NCBI GenBank assembly: GCA_021776685.1
Contig: JAJFFJ010000158.1
Location: 1-40,859, forward strand
Direction of reading: 5' to 3'
Origin: Alphaproteobacteria bacterium
Lineage (GTDB): Bacteria > Pseudomonadota > Alphaproteobacteria > Bin65
Length of the DNA stretch: 40,859 nucleotides
Of the stretch, positions 1 to 8,326 are shown one piece after another. Positions within the stretch are counted from its first letter, which is position 1. Each line of letters begins with the position of its first letter. Position numbers and translations under genes: made by a program. The notes beneath the pieces are model-generated. The model did not search any database. It saw nothing but the letters and a program-made list of their open reading frames with translations, and was not told the origin of the DNA.

Positions 1-414
1 GATGTCTGGGACGAGCTCTGGGGCGCCTATCTGGCGTTCTACGACACCGATCTGCCCGATGGACAGTATGAGCTGACCTGGCAGCGGATCATGGACGGCG
101 AGGGGATTTTTGCTGTCCTTGCCGTGGACGACGAGGGCGGGCCGGGGGAGCAGGTGGTGGGCCTGATGCACTATATGTACCACCCCTCCACCTGGACCGA
201 GGGCCCCTACTGCTATTTGCAGGACCTTTATGTGGTCCAGGACGTGCGGGGCGGCGGCGTCGGCCGGGCGCTGATCGAGGAGCTCTATAGCGTTGCCGAG
301 GAAGAAGGCGCCTCCCAGGTCTACTGGCTGACCCAGGGCTTCAACGAGACGGCGCGGTACCTGTATGATCGGGTTGGGGAGTTGACGCCCTTTATCAAAT
401 ACAAGAACCGGTGA
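1..414 (+). CDS. GNAT-family N-acetyltransferase, 5' end cut by window
   Basis: The frame is open from base 1 with no convincing start, so the N-terminus lies outside the window; the first ATG (base 91) falls inside the domain. The visible 137 residues show the GNAT pattern: an aromatic helix (WDELWGAYLAFY), a beta strand leading to YLQDLYVVQDVRGGGVGRALIEEL, which is the acetyl-CoA pyrophosphate-binding motif A (R/Q-x-x-G-x-G/A), and a C-terminal segment ending in a YDRVG turn. GNAT enzymes transfer acetyl from acetyl-CoA to an amine; the substrate here cannot be told. The stop codon overlaps the GTG start of the next gene by four bases (GTGA), suggesting translational coupling. Confidence 0.85.
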   Translation, partial: DVWDELWGAYLAFYDTDLPDGQYELTWQRIMDGEGIFAVLAVDDEGGPGEQVVGLMHYMYHPSTWTEGPYCYLQDLYVVQDVRGGGVGRALIEELYSVAEEEGASQVYWLTQGFNETARYLYDRVGELTPFIKYKNR

Positions 415-1019
415 CGACCATGGCCGACAGCGCAACCCTGGAATCCCTCGCTCCCCCGGACCGGACCATTGACGAGCCCGGCATGGGCCTGCTGGAAATC
501 TGGGACATCCCCACGGATGAGCCGACGCTCGAAGCGATGCTGCGGGATGTCTTCGACAACTGGTGGGAAGAGATCTATTTCGGCATTCTGATTCAGGGTG
601 CGGCCTGGGAAATCCGCGCGCCCAATGGGCCGACCCGCATGGGTATGCTCGACGGCTATATCACCGTGGATTTCGGCCCGTGGCACTTCCACCTGTGCAT
701 CGGCGAAACCAAGGGCACGCCCCGTACGCCCACCCCGCCGGAGCTGGCCAAACACCGGCGAACCCACCGGGCGGAGCTTTACCGGCAACTCCAGGACAGA
801 GCCGGCACCCCCAACAGCTGGGGCCTGCGCCTGTTCAATGGCGCCGACGAGCAGCAGCTCATGGTCTATCTGCCGAGCCCGTTTCTCAGCACAGAGATGC
901 AGCTCCTGAACCCGCCGGAATATGGCCGCCTGGCCATGTGGGACCACCTGCGGCAGGCCTATCTCGGTCTGCCGCCTGACCCCAAGGACCGCAGCGGCAC
1001 GGGATTCGTCCACGGCTAA
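411..1019 (+). CDS. conserved hypothetical protein coupled to the GNAT gene
   Basis: A 202-residue protein that I do not recognise with certainty; it resembles short proteobacterial proteins annotated only as a domain of unknown function (possibly DUF7676). It is soluble, with no signal peptide or membrane segment, and rich in Trp and Tyr. The core holds WDIPTDEPTLEAML, DNWWEEIYFG, a DFGPWHFHLCIGE strand with closely spaced His residues, and a C-terminal GLRLFNGADEQQLMVYLP strand pair. The GTG at 411 overlaps the upstream stop codon; an in-frame ATG at 420 is the alternative start. Pairing with an acetyltransferase suggests a shared transcript but does not give a function. Confidence 0.7.
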   Translation: MTTMADSATLESLAPPDRTIDEPGMGLLEIWDIPTDEPTLEAMLRDVFDNWWEEIYFGILIQGAAWEIRAPNGPTRMGMLDGYITVDFGPWHFHLCIGETKGTPRTPTPPELAKHRRTHRAELYRQLQDRAGTPNSWGLRLFNGADEQQLMVYLPSPFLSTEMQLLNPPEYGRLAMWDHLRQAYLGLPPDPKDRSGTGFVHG

Positions 1020-1033
1020 CCTTTACGATTGGC

Positions 1034-1816
1034 CTACATCAGGGATCCGCGGTTGCAGTAGCCGCCGTCGACCGTCACCACCGTGCCGGAGGTGTAGGCA
1101 GAGCGGGGTGAGGCAAGGAAGGCGACAGCATCGGCGACTTCCTCCACCGTGGCGGCGCGGCCTTCGGGCAGCGTGTCCCACAGCTCGCGCCAGCGGTCCG
1201 GGTCGCCCAGCTTCTCCGCGGCGGAGCCTTTGGTCAGCTCGATCAGCCGTTCCGTGGCCACCGGGCCGGGATTGACCGCCACCACCCGGATACCGTCCAT
1301 CATGCTGTCGCCGCCCAGCGCCATGGAGAAAGACATGAGCGCCGTGTTGGCCGTGGCGCCGCAGATATAGTTGGACTTGGGCCGTTCGCCGCTGGCGCCG
1401 CAGATGTTGATGATGACCCCGCCGCCCTTCGCCTTCATGGGATCGTAAAGGGCGCGGGTCATGTTGATATAGCCGAACAGCTTCACCTCCCAAACGGCGC
1501 GCCACTGATCCTCGGCGATGTCCTGGAGGCGGCCCGCGGGGATTGCGCCGGCATTGTTGATCAGGATGTCGATATCGCCGGCCTGTTCTGCGAGCGCGGT
1601 AACGCTGCCCGCCTCGGACAGGTCCAGGCCCAGGGTTTCGGCGGTGACGCCGTGGGCGCTTTCGATCTCGGCCTTGAGGGCGTCGAGATTGGCCTGGTTA
1701 CGGGCGGTGAGCAGCAGATCGCAGCCCTCCGCCGCCAGGTTGCGGGCAACGGCCGCACCGATGCCCTGGGAGGCGCCGGTGACCAGTGCACGCTTGCCGG
1801 TAAGATTAAGGTCCAT
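1034..1816 (-). CDS. SDR-family oxidoreductase with atypical active site
   Basis: A short-chain dehydrogenase/reductase of 260 residues, the usual family length. The Rossmann nucleotide-binding motif TGASQGIG is near the N-terminus, NNAG follows strand 4, and a VNPGP segment and a C-terminal TVDGGY complete the fold. The catalytic tetrad is altered: the Tyr is present (SNYICGATA), but the Lys expected four residues later is Ala, and Ser is absent from the usual position about 13 residues before the Tyr. The ATG at 1816 is chosen because GGGGAG lies just upstream; an in-frame ATG at 1834 would add six residues and has no good ribosome site. It is transcribed away from the cupin gene. The substrate is unknown. 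Confidence 0.85.
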   Translation of the reverse strand: MDLNLTGKRALVTGASQGIGAAVARNLAAEGCDLLLTARNQANLDALKAEIESAHGVTAETLGLDLSEAGSVTALAEQAGDIDILINNAGAIPAGRLQDIAEDQWRAVWEVKLFGYINMTRALYDPMKAKGGGVIINICGASGERPKSNYICGATANTALMSFSMALGGDSMMDGIRVVAVNPGPVATERLIELTKGSAAEKLGDPDRWRELWDTLPEGRAATVEEVADAVAFLASPRSAYTSGTVVTVDGGYCNRGSLM

Positions 1817-1920
1817 GGACTCCCCGCTGAACATTTTTGACCGTTCGATTGCCGCCGCGGCGGCTCTGTGAGAACATGGCCCGGATTTAACCCGTACACC
1901 ATCATTTCGGGAGGCAGAAC

Positions 1921-2394
1921 ATGCCTGACGGACAGGACGCCCCAGGCGCGCAAGAAAAGCGCGTCGCCAAACTGATCGAACAGCGTGAGCCCCATCGGGT
2001 TGTCCACGAGGATGACCTTGAATGGCGGAAGATCCGCTGGCCCGGAGAATGGGGCAAGATTGCCTTCCATCCCACGGAAGACGACCCCACCACGCCTCTC
2101 TTCGGTGTTACCAAGTTCGAGCCGGGCGGATGGTTCCCTGACCATGCCCATGAGTTCGCCCAGATCTGGTATGTGCTGGAGGGGGAGTGCACGGTGAATG
2201 GCGAGACCTGCCGCGCGGGCAGCTTTGTCTATCACCCGGACCCCCATGTGGAGCGCGAACTGAAGACCGAAAACGGCGTCTCCATCGTCTTCTGTCAGTA
2301 TCCGGGACCCAACACCGGGGAGCGGCCGATCTATCACGACCGGTTCGATATCGACGAGCGCAAGGATGTGGATGTCGAACCCACCACCTACTGA
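1921..2394 (+). CDS. cupin-domain protein
   Basis: A single-domain cupin of 157 residues. The first cupin motif reads PDHAHEFAQIWYVLEGECTV (residues about 68-87), with the His-x-His and downstream Glu/Gln expected to bind a metal; the second motif is GSFVYHPDPHVERE, supplying a third His. Such proteins bind Fe, Mn or Zn and act as dioxygenases, isomerases or sugar or ligand binders; the sequence does not say which. GGGAGG sits about 7 bases before the ATG. It is divergent from the SDR gene across about 100 bases, and they may share a promoter region. Confidence 0.8.
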   Translation: MPDGQDAPGAQEKRVAKLIEQREPHRVVHEDDLEWRKIRWPGEWGKIAFHPTEDDPTTPLFGVTKFEPGGWFPDHAHEFAQIWYVLEGECTVNGETCRAGSFVYHPDPHVERELKTENGVSIVFCQYPGPNTGERPIYHDRFDIDERKDVDVEPTTY

Positions 2395-2536
2395 GCGGCT
2401 ATCCGGCTATTGCTTCTGCCGGCTCCCACGTCTTTGATCAGGATCACAGCGCCCTGCCGCCACCCCCGATAGGCTCCGGGATAGCCTGCAGGAATGACGA
2501 GCCGGCGGCGCCGGCAAAATATGGAGAGTGCTGACT

Positions 2537-3406
2537 GTGTCTGCCCGCGCCCAGGTCCACACCTTCTTTCATGACGCCACCAATACCGCACAGCATCTGG
2601 TCTGGTGCCCGGAAACCCGCCAAGCCGCGATTATCGATCCTGCGCTGGATTTCGACGCCAAGGCAGGCCGCACCTGGTGCGAGGCGGCGGATGAGATCAT
2701 CGCTTTTATCTATGAGAACGACCTCAAGGCCGCCTGGGTCCTGGAAACCCATGTGCACGCGGATCACCTGACGGCCGCGCCCTATCTGAAGGACAAACTG
2801 GGCGTGCCTGTGGGCATCGGCGCCGGGGTGCGGGATGTGCAGGCTACCTTCAGCGCGCTGTTCAATCTGGAACCCGAGTTCAGCCCCGACGGGTCGCAGT
2901 TCAACCATCTTTTCGAGGATGGCGAGGCCTTCTCGGTCGGCAGTTTGTCCTGCCGTGTCATTCACACTCCCGGCCACACGCCCGCCTGCGTCACCTATCT
3001 GATCGGCGACACGGCCTTTTGCGGCGACACCATCTTCATGCCGGACTTCGGGACGGCGCGCTGCGACTTCCCTGGCGGCGACGCGGCGACCCTCTATGGG
3101 TCGATCCAGAAAATCCTGGCGCTCCCCGGCGAGACACGCCTGTTTGTGGGCCATGACTACAAGACCAAAGGCCGTGACAGCTTTATGTGGGAGACGACCG
3201 TTGCGGCAGAGCGTGACGACAATGTCCATGTGGGCGGTGGCGCAACGCAAGGAGACTTCGTGACCATGCGGGAGGGCCGCGACGCCGGTCTGCCGGTACC
3301 CATGCTGATGTTGCCTGCAGTTCAGGTGAACATTCGTGGCGGCGCATTTCCACCTGCGGAGCCGAATGGTGTTTCCTATCTGAAGGTGCCGCTTAACGCG
3401 TTATAG
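2537..3406 (+). CDS. MBL-fold metallo-hydrolase, ETHE1/Blh-like persulfide dioxygenase
   Basis: A metallo-beta-lactamase-fold protein of about 289 residues. The signature HVHADH follows a THxHAD pattern, then HTPGHTPAC, CGDTIFMPDFGTARCDFPGGD and GHDYK supply the remaining metal ligands. The segment from GDT through RCDFPGG is typical of the ETHE1-like group, which oxidises glutathione persulfide to sulfite using one iron and O2. Two GTG starts are possible, 2528 and 2537; the second has GGAGAG eight bases upstream, while for the first the site touches the codon. No rhodanese or sulfide-quinone reductase gene is next to it, so the sulfur role rests on family membership alone. Confidence 0.8.
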   Translation: MSARAQVHTFFHDATNTAQHLVWCPETRQAAIIDPALDFDAKAGRTWCEAADEIIAFIYENDLKAAWVLETHVHADHLTAAPYLKDKLGVPVGIGAGVRDVQATFSALFNLEPEFSPDGSQFNHLFEDGEAFSVGSLSCRVIHTPGHTPACVTYLIGDTAFCGDTIFMPDFGTARCDFPGGDAATLYGSIQKILALPGETRLFVGHDYKTKGRDSFMWETTVAAERDDNVHVGGGATQGDFVTMREGRDAGLPVPMLMLPAVQVNIRGGAFPPAEPNGVSYLKVPLNAL

Positions 3407-3511
3407 TCGGCCTCACAGTCAGGGCTGAATTTGGGGCAAATTGGGGAACGCCGGTCCCGCATGGCCGTAAACACTGATATCCGGCCGTTCCCATAAAAGA
3501 GGAGAGATGAC

Positions 3512-4843
3512 ATGCGCGGAGCTTTTCTGGTGCCGAGCGCTGCAGGCGTAGTCGCGGGTCTCATGTCCGTACAGGCTATCGCCCAGTCGATCGAATTTCC
3601 CGCTACCCAGTGGAATAAGCTCAATCCCGCCTATACCGGGAATCAGGCCGATCTGGTGACCTCCTTCAACCGCCGGTCGCCCAATTTCGAGCTGATCGTC
3701 AATTTCTCCAAGCGCAACCGTTACCGCAAGCTCTCCGAACCTGTGGGGCGGATCGAAATTCTGATGCAGAAGCCGGATGGCCGGCGCGGCGTCAGCTTCT
3801 GTACCGGCACATTGATCTCGCCGCGCTATATCCTGACCAACAATCACTGCATCCCAGGTAAGAAGTTCAAGGTATTGAGGGCGCAGATCCGGTTTGGCTA
3901 CCTGACGCGCCAGTCCCGGGGACGGGTATTTCCGCTGGCAATCGAGCCGGTCGAAACCAATCCCAATCTCGATTATTCCATCGTTCGCGTGGGCGGCAAC
4001 CCGGCCGCTATCTTCGGCCATATCAAGATCCGGGCCAAAGCCGCGGAAGCGGGTGAGGAACTCTTTATCATTCACCATCCGCTGGGCCAGCCAAAGCGGC
4101 TGACCCGCAAGGACTGCCGCGCCAGCCCGCAACGACATTTCCGGAAGCAGGTATTGCGCCATCGCTGCGACACAGAGGGTGGCAGTTCGGGCTCGCTGAT
4201 CTTTTCTGATATTTCGCTTAACCTGGTGGGGCTGCATTTCGCAGGTGGCCTGAATCGCAACAATCCCAACAGCTCGAACCACGCCATCCGCATCAGCCTG
4301 CTGGTGCAGCACAGCCCGATTCTGCGGGCGTTGTCCAAGGGCAAGAAGGTAGCGGCCCGAGGGCCTAAACCAAGCGGTGGCCTGGCTCCCGGCTCGACAA
4401 CGCCCGGCAGGACCCCTGGCTCAGCTCCCGGTACGGCCCCCGGGACGACGCCAGGATTTAGGCCCGGTCGGGGGCCAACTCCAGCGCCTTCTGCGCCGGG
4501 CACGGGCGCTCTCAACAACCGTCCGGTGGACGTGCGTATCGCGCGTTTTCTGATTGGCGACTGGCGGGGACGGATGAACAACGGCCGGCTGATGCGCATG
4601 CGCTTCCATGCGTCAGGCACATTTGCACTTGCGGATCTGACCCGGCGCGTGGCCGTTGGCGGGCGCTGGCGGGTCTCCCGCGGGCGGGTCCTGTTGCGGG
4701 CGACCAAGGTATGCAGGTCGACCGGCTGCCGCAACATGCCCCAGCCGCGGAACAGCTGGTTCCGGTTTCGCGTAATCAGCGCCAACACCATGCAAACCAA
4801 AAACGGCGTGTTTCAGCGGAAGCGCAAAGCCAGCACATTCTGA
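3512..4843 (+). CDS. secreted trypsin-like serine protease with Pro/Gly linker and C-terminal domain
   Basis: A 443-residue protein with an N-terminal signal sequence (hydrophobic stretch to about residue 24, AIAQ end). The S1-type catalytic triad is readable: His112 in LTNNHC, Asp154 in LDYSIV and Ser226 in GGSSGS. Cys97 and Cys113, and Cys202 and Cys219, could form disulfides. After the protease domain (about residues 60-275) comes a Pro/Gly/Thr-rich linker (about 285-335), then a basic C-terminal domain of about 105 residues (IGDWRGRMNNGRLMRMRF) that I do not recognise; it may bind a surface or cap the enzyme. AGAGGAGAG lies 5-13 bases before the ATG. The protein is probably exported to the periplasm or outside. 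Confidence 0.85.
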   Translation: MRGAFLVPSAAGVVAGLMSVQAIAQSIEFPATQWNKLNPAYTGNQADLVTSFNRRSPNFELIVNFSKRNRYRKLSEPVGRIEILMQKPDGRRGVSFCTGTLISPRYILTNNHCIPGKKFKVLRAQIRFGYLTRQSRGRVFPLAIEPVETNPNLDYSIVRVGGNPAAIFGHIKIRAKAAEAGEELFIIHHPLGQPKRLTRKDCRASPQRHFRKQVLRHRCDTEGGSSGSLIFSDISLNLVGLHFAGGLNRNNPNSSNHAIRISLLVQHSPILRALSKGKKVAARGPKPSGGLAPGSTTPGRTPGSAPGTAPGTTPGFRPGRGPTPAPSAPGTGALNNRPVDVRIARFLIGDWRGRMNNGRLMRMRFHASGTFALADLTRRVAVGGRWRVSRGRVLLRATKVCRSTGCRNMPQPRNSWFRFRVISANTMQTKNGVFQRKRKASTF

Positions 4844-4873
4844 TCTGCCGTTCGCGGGCAAGTCGCCGAAAAA

Positions 4874-5503
4874 TCAGGCGCCGGGGAAACCTGGATAAAG
4901 ATCGCCGTGATTGCCGCCATGGTTGTCCATGCCGGGCCTGGTCAGGCAGCCCTTTTGAGGATTGGCGTAGCTGAAGATCTCCCGCCGTGGCTTCTCGTGC
5001 CATGTCAGGTTGAAGGCAGCGAGTTTCGGAAAGAAGTACATGTCGGAATAAGGCAGATGGTCGTGGATGAACCAGGCCAGCGGCCGCCAATCGCCCGTGC
5101 GCTCGAAATGCGGGATATACCAGGGGATGATGATGCACGCGGTGGCGCCCATGCAGCCCTCAGCGTCCCGGTGGTCCCAGATGTGCCGGGCATAGTCCTT
5201 TTCGTTGCTGGCGCAGTTCAGGCCATTCTTGTTGCCAAAATCGTTGACCGCGGCGCATCGGAAGGCGGAGCGGATGGTAACATGGCCGAAGATGTCTTTC
5301 AGCGGTTCCAGCAGGTTTTTGCACAGTGCGGCCCCGGCGGCGATGGCCAGATCGGGGTCGTCCGGGACATTGGGAATACCGTGCCAGGCAGAAATTTCCG
5401 AATACATGAAATCCCGCATGAAGAAGGTGTCGGACAGGCGGACACGGCCGAACTCCTCAAGCGCCTTCATCGACCCTGGTTTACGTCTTGCCATGCGCGT
5501 CAT
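4874..5503 (-). CDS. conserved hypothetical protein, possibly M15-like fold
   Basis: A 209-residue protein without a signal peptide. The pattern [21 protein letters not shown], then [20 protein letters not shown] and AVNDFG, follows the start of D-Ala-D-Ala carboxypeptidase-like (M15) proteins, where a similar stretch reads S-x-x-A-x-x-x-G-I-x-N-x-P and ends with S-G-Y-R-S-x-x-x-N. The expected zinc motif S-x-H-x-x-G-x-A-x-D is not clean: here it is [18 protein letters not shown] followed by [12 protein letters not shown] later WHEKP could give a His. It may be an inactive or divergent relative. It is convergent with the protease gene and divergent from mmsA; the ribosome site is weak. Confidence 0.6.
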   Translation of the reverse strand: MTRMARRKPGSMKALEEFGRVRLSDTFFMRDFMYSEISAWHGIPNVPDDPDLAIAAGAALCKNLLEPLKDIFGHVTIRSAFRCAAVNDFGNKNGLNCASNEKDYARHIWDHRDAEGCMGATACIIIPWYIPHFERTGDWRPLAWFIHDHLPYSDMYFFPKLAAFNLTWHEKPRREIFSYANPQKGCLTRPGMDNHGGNHGDLYPGFPGA

Positions 5504-5598
5504 CGAATCCCGTTGAGAATTGCATCGGACCGGGCCAGTCTACGCCTTCAACCGCCCAGGGGAAATGGTGGCGGTACAGATATGCGGGAGACAGGGTC

Positions 5599-7110
5599 AT
5601 GGATGCATCGGCTAGCGGCCAAATTATCGGACATTTTATTGGCGGCAGCCTGAGCGAGGGCGATGGCGGCCGCTTTGGCCCCGTTTTCAATCCGGCCACT
5701 GGCGAACAGAGCGCCCAGGTGGCGCTGGCCTCAAAATCCACGGTGGAGCAGGCCATAACCACTGCCCAAGAGGCCTTTCCCGCATGGGCCAAGGCCTCGC
5801 CGCTGCGACGCGCCCGGGTCATGTTCAAGTTCAAGGCGCTGATTGAAGACCGCATGGATGATCTGGCGCGCGCCATCAGCGCCCAGCACGGCAAGCTGCA
5901 TGACGATGCCGTGGGCGAGGTGACCCGCGGGCTGGAAGTGGTGGAATTCGCCTGTGGTGCGCCGCATCTGCTCAAGGGCGAGTTTACGGACCAGGTGGGC
6001 CCGGAGATCGACAGTTTTTCCATGCGTAAGCCGTTGGGCGTTTGCGCCGGGATCACGCCGTTCAATTTTCCGGCCATGGTGCCCATGTGGATGTTTCCGG
6101 TGGCGCTGGTGTGCGGCAACTGTTTCATCCTGAAACCATCCGAACGCGACCCCAGTGTTTCGCTGATGCTTGCCGAACTGCTGAAGGAGGCCGGATTGCC
6201 GGACGGCGTCTTCAGTGTGGTGCAGGGCGATAAGGAAGCAGTGGATACGCTGCTGACCGACCCGCGGGTGCAATCCATCAGCTTTGTCGGCTCGACGCCG
6301 ATTGCCGAATACATCTACTCGACCGGCACGGCCCACGGGAAACGGGTGCAGGCGCTCGGCGGCGCCAAGAACCATATGATTGTCATGCCGGATGCCGACA
6401 TGGACCAGGCCACCGACGCCCTGATTGGCGCGGCCTATGGTTCAGCAGGCGAACGGTGCATGGCGGTCTCGGTCGCCGTGCCCGTGGGCGATGCTGCCGG
6501 TCCGCTGGTTGAACGGCTGATTGAGCGGGTGCGTGGCGTCAAGGTGGGGGCGGCTGGCGATCCGGACGCAGACATGGGTCCGCTGGTCACCCGTGAACAC
6601 CAGCAGAAGGTGCTCGGCTACATCGACAAAGGTGTGGAAGAAGGCGCGGACCTGCTGGTGGATGGCCGGGGCATGTCCCTGCAGGGCTATGAAGATGGAT
6701 TCTTCGTTGGCCCGACTCTGTTCGACAATGTCCAGTCGGACATGTCGATCTATAAAGAAGAGATCTTTGGCCCGGTACTGTCCGTGGTGCGGGCAGAGAC
6801 CTATGACCAGGCGGTTGGCCTGATCAATGACCATGAGTATGGCAACGGCACCGCGGTGTTCACCCGCGACGGCGACACGGCTCGGGCCTTCGCCAACGAC
6901 ATCCAGGCGGGCATGGTCGGCATCAATGTGCCGATCCCTGTGCCGATGGCCTTTCATAGCTTTGGCGGCTGGAAGCGCTCCCTGTTCGGCGACCACTTCA
7001 TGCACGGACCGGAGGGGATTCGTTTCTTCACCCGGCTGAAGACTGTGACCGTACGCTGGCCGGAAGGAATCCGCGCCGGGGCCTCCTTTGTCATGCCAAC
7101 CCTGGGATAG
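5599..7110 (+). CDS. mmsA: CoA-acylating methylmalonate-semialdehyde dehydrogenase
   Basis: A 503-residue aldehyde dehydrogenase of the MmsA type, converting (methyl)malonate semialdehyde with NAD+ and CoA to propionyl-CoA or acetyl-CoA in valine, inositol or beta-alanine breakdown. Visible marks are [14 protein letters not shown], the KPSERDP cofactor loop, [18 protein letters not shown] and the catalytic Cys287 in SAGERCMA, which is characteristic of this subfamily. The usual ALDH general-base Glu (ELGG) is replaced by ALGG, as expected for CoA-acylating members. The ATG at 5599 has GGGAG eight bases upstream and gives the normal family length; longer starts would add residues that do not belong to the family. 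It appears to be a single-gene unit. Confidence 0.95.
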   Translation: MDASASGQIIGHFIGGSLSEGDGGRFGPVFNPATGEQSAQVALASKSTVEQAITTAQEAFPAWAKASPLRRARVMFKFKALIEDRMDDLARAISAQHGKLHDDAVGEVTRGLEVVEFACGAPHLLKGEFTDQVGPEIDSFSMRKPLGVCAGITPFNFPAMVPMWMFPVALVCGNCFILKPSERDPSVSLMLAELLKEAGLPDGVFSVVQGDKEAVDTLLTDPRVQSISFVGSTPIAEYIYSTGTAHGKRVQALGGAKNHMIVMPDADMDQATDALIGAAYGSAGERCMAVSVAVPVGDAAGPLVERLIERVRGVKVGAAGDPDADMGPLVTREHQQKVLGYIDKGVEEGADLLVDGRGMSLQGYEDGFFVGPTLFDNVQSDMSIYKEEIFGPVLSVVRAETYDQAVGLINDHEYGNGTAVFTRDGDTARAFANDIQAGMVGINVPIPVPMAFHSFGGWKRSLFGDHFMHGPEGIRFFTRLKTVTVRWPEGIRAGASFVMPTLG

Positions 7111-7174
7111 CGCACACCAAAAAAATTGTCCTGTGGGATTTGACAGGCGCGCCTGGCCGGCCCATTTTTGGCCT

Positions 7175-8176
7175 ATGACCGAGTCTCTTGACCGCCGCCT
7201 GTCTGTGGCGCCGATGATGGACTGCACCGACCGGTTCTACCGGTATCTGGCGCGGCTCCTGACCCGGCGCACGCTTCTCTATACAGAGATGGTGACCACC
7301 GGCGCCGTGATCCATGGTGGCCGGGAAAAGCTGTTGGGGTTCGATTCGACCGAACATCCGGTGGCGCTGCAACTGGGCGGTTCGGACGCCGACGATCTGG
7401 CGAAGGCGGCGCGGATCGGCGAAGACCTGGGTTATGATGAAATCAATCTGAATGTGGGCTGCCCCAGTGACCGGGTGCAGTCCGGCCGCTTCGGTGCGTG
7501 TCTGATGGCCGAACCGGACGTGGTTGCCGCCGGCGTACGCGCCATGCGGGACGCGGTCGAAATCCCCGTAACGGTCAAGACCCGCATCGGCATTGACGAC
7601 CGCGACAGTTTCGGCGAGCTCGTGGACTTCGTCGATCGTGTATCCGATGCAGGATGCCGGTCATTCGCAATCCATGCCCGGAAAGCCTGGCTGAGCGGGC
7701 TAAGCCCGAAACAGAATCGTGATGTGCCGCCGCTGCGCCATGATGTTGTCCAGCGCCTGAAGGCGACTTTCCCTGATCTTGAGATTGTGCTGAACGGCGG
7801 TATCCAGAACATTGACGACGCCCGGGCACACCTCAACTGGGCTGATGGTGTGATGATCGGGCGCGCTGCCTTCCATAATCCATGGATTCTGGCGGAAGCC
7901 GACGAAGCAATTTTCGGCGCGCCGCCCCACCGGGCATCGCGGGTCGACGTGGTTGCACAATATCTCGCATTTGCTGAGCCCTGGTATGTCCAGGGCATAT
8001 CGTGGAGCCGTGTGGTCCGGCCGCTGATCGGTCTGTTTCATGGCCAACCGGGTGGCCGCATCTGGCGTCAGCGGCTGTCCACAGGCGGGCGGGGCGCCGC
8101 TGATCTGTCGGCGATCCACGACGCTGTGGTGGAATTCCGCGGTCTACAGGTGGACAGGCGCCAGCAAGCAGCCTGA
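7175..8176 (+). CDS. dusA: tRNA-dihydrouridine(20/20a) synthase DusA
   Basis: A 333-residue FMN-dependent TIM-barrel enzyme that reduces uridine in the tRNA D-loop. It shows APMMDCTDRFYRYL, LYTEMVTTGA, LNVGCPSDRVQSGRFGACLM with the catalytic Cys109, KTRIGIDD, IHARKAWLSGLSPKQNR and MIGRAAFHNPW; the last two are typical of DusA rather than DusB or DusC. The ATG at 7175 matches the family N-terminus. No Shine-Dalgarno sequence is seen before it; a TTGACA at 7140-7145 with a weak CATTTT 17 bases later would put transcription at the start codon, so a leaderless message is possible but unproven. Confidence 0.95.
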   Translation: MTESLDRRLSVAPMMDCTDRFYRYLARLLTRRTLLYTEMVTTGAVIHGGREKLLGFDSTEHPVALQLGGSDADDLAKAARIGEDLGYDEINLNVGCPSDRVQSGRFGACLMAEPDVVAAGVRAMRDAVEIPVTVKTRIGIDDRDSFGELVDFVDRVSDAGCRSFAIHARKAWLSGLSPKQNRDVPPLRHDVVQRLKATFPDLEIVLNGGIQNIDDARAHLNWADGVMIGRAAFHNPWILAEADEAIFGAPPHRASRVDVVAQYLAFAEPWYVQGISWSRVVRPLIGLFHGQPGGRIWRQRLSTGGRGAADLSAIHDAVVEFRGLQVDRRQQAA

Positions 8177-8229
8177 AACGCGGCCAGCATTGTGGATGAA
8201 CCGGTAAGTGGCATGTGTGCTGCGTAGTT

Positions 8230-8256
8230 CACGCGTTAAACGCGTGTTAGAGTTAA
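8230..8256. promoter_or_regulatory. inverted repeat and CtrA-like box upstream of the kinase operon
   Basis: CACGCG (8230-8235) and CGCGTG (8241-8246) form a perfect 6-bp inverted repeat around TTAAA. The same stretch contains TTAA (8236-8239), seven bases, then TTAG (8247-8250), one base off the CtrA consensus TTAA-N7-TTAA, and a further GTTAAC (8252-8257). It lies about 75 bases upstream of the receiver-kinase start. It could be an operator for the kinase pair, but the match is short. Confidence 0.35.
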
Positions 8257-8326
8257 CGGGAAATTCACCCAAATTGGCGATACTTCGGCTGTCTAACGGA
8301 TGCCTAGTCGGCCGCGGAGGGCCGAT

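Noticed and set aside
5488-5598. Upstream start for mmsA
   Set aside because: The added 37 residues do not match the family, and the ATG at 5599 has its own ribosome site.
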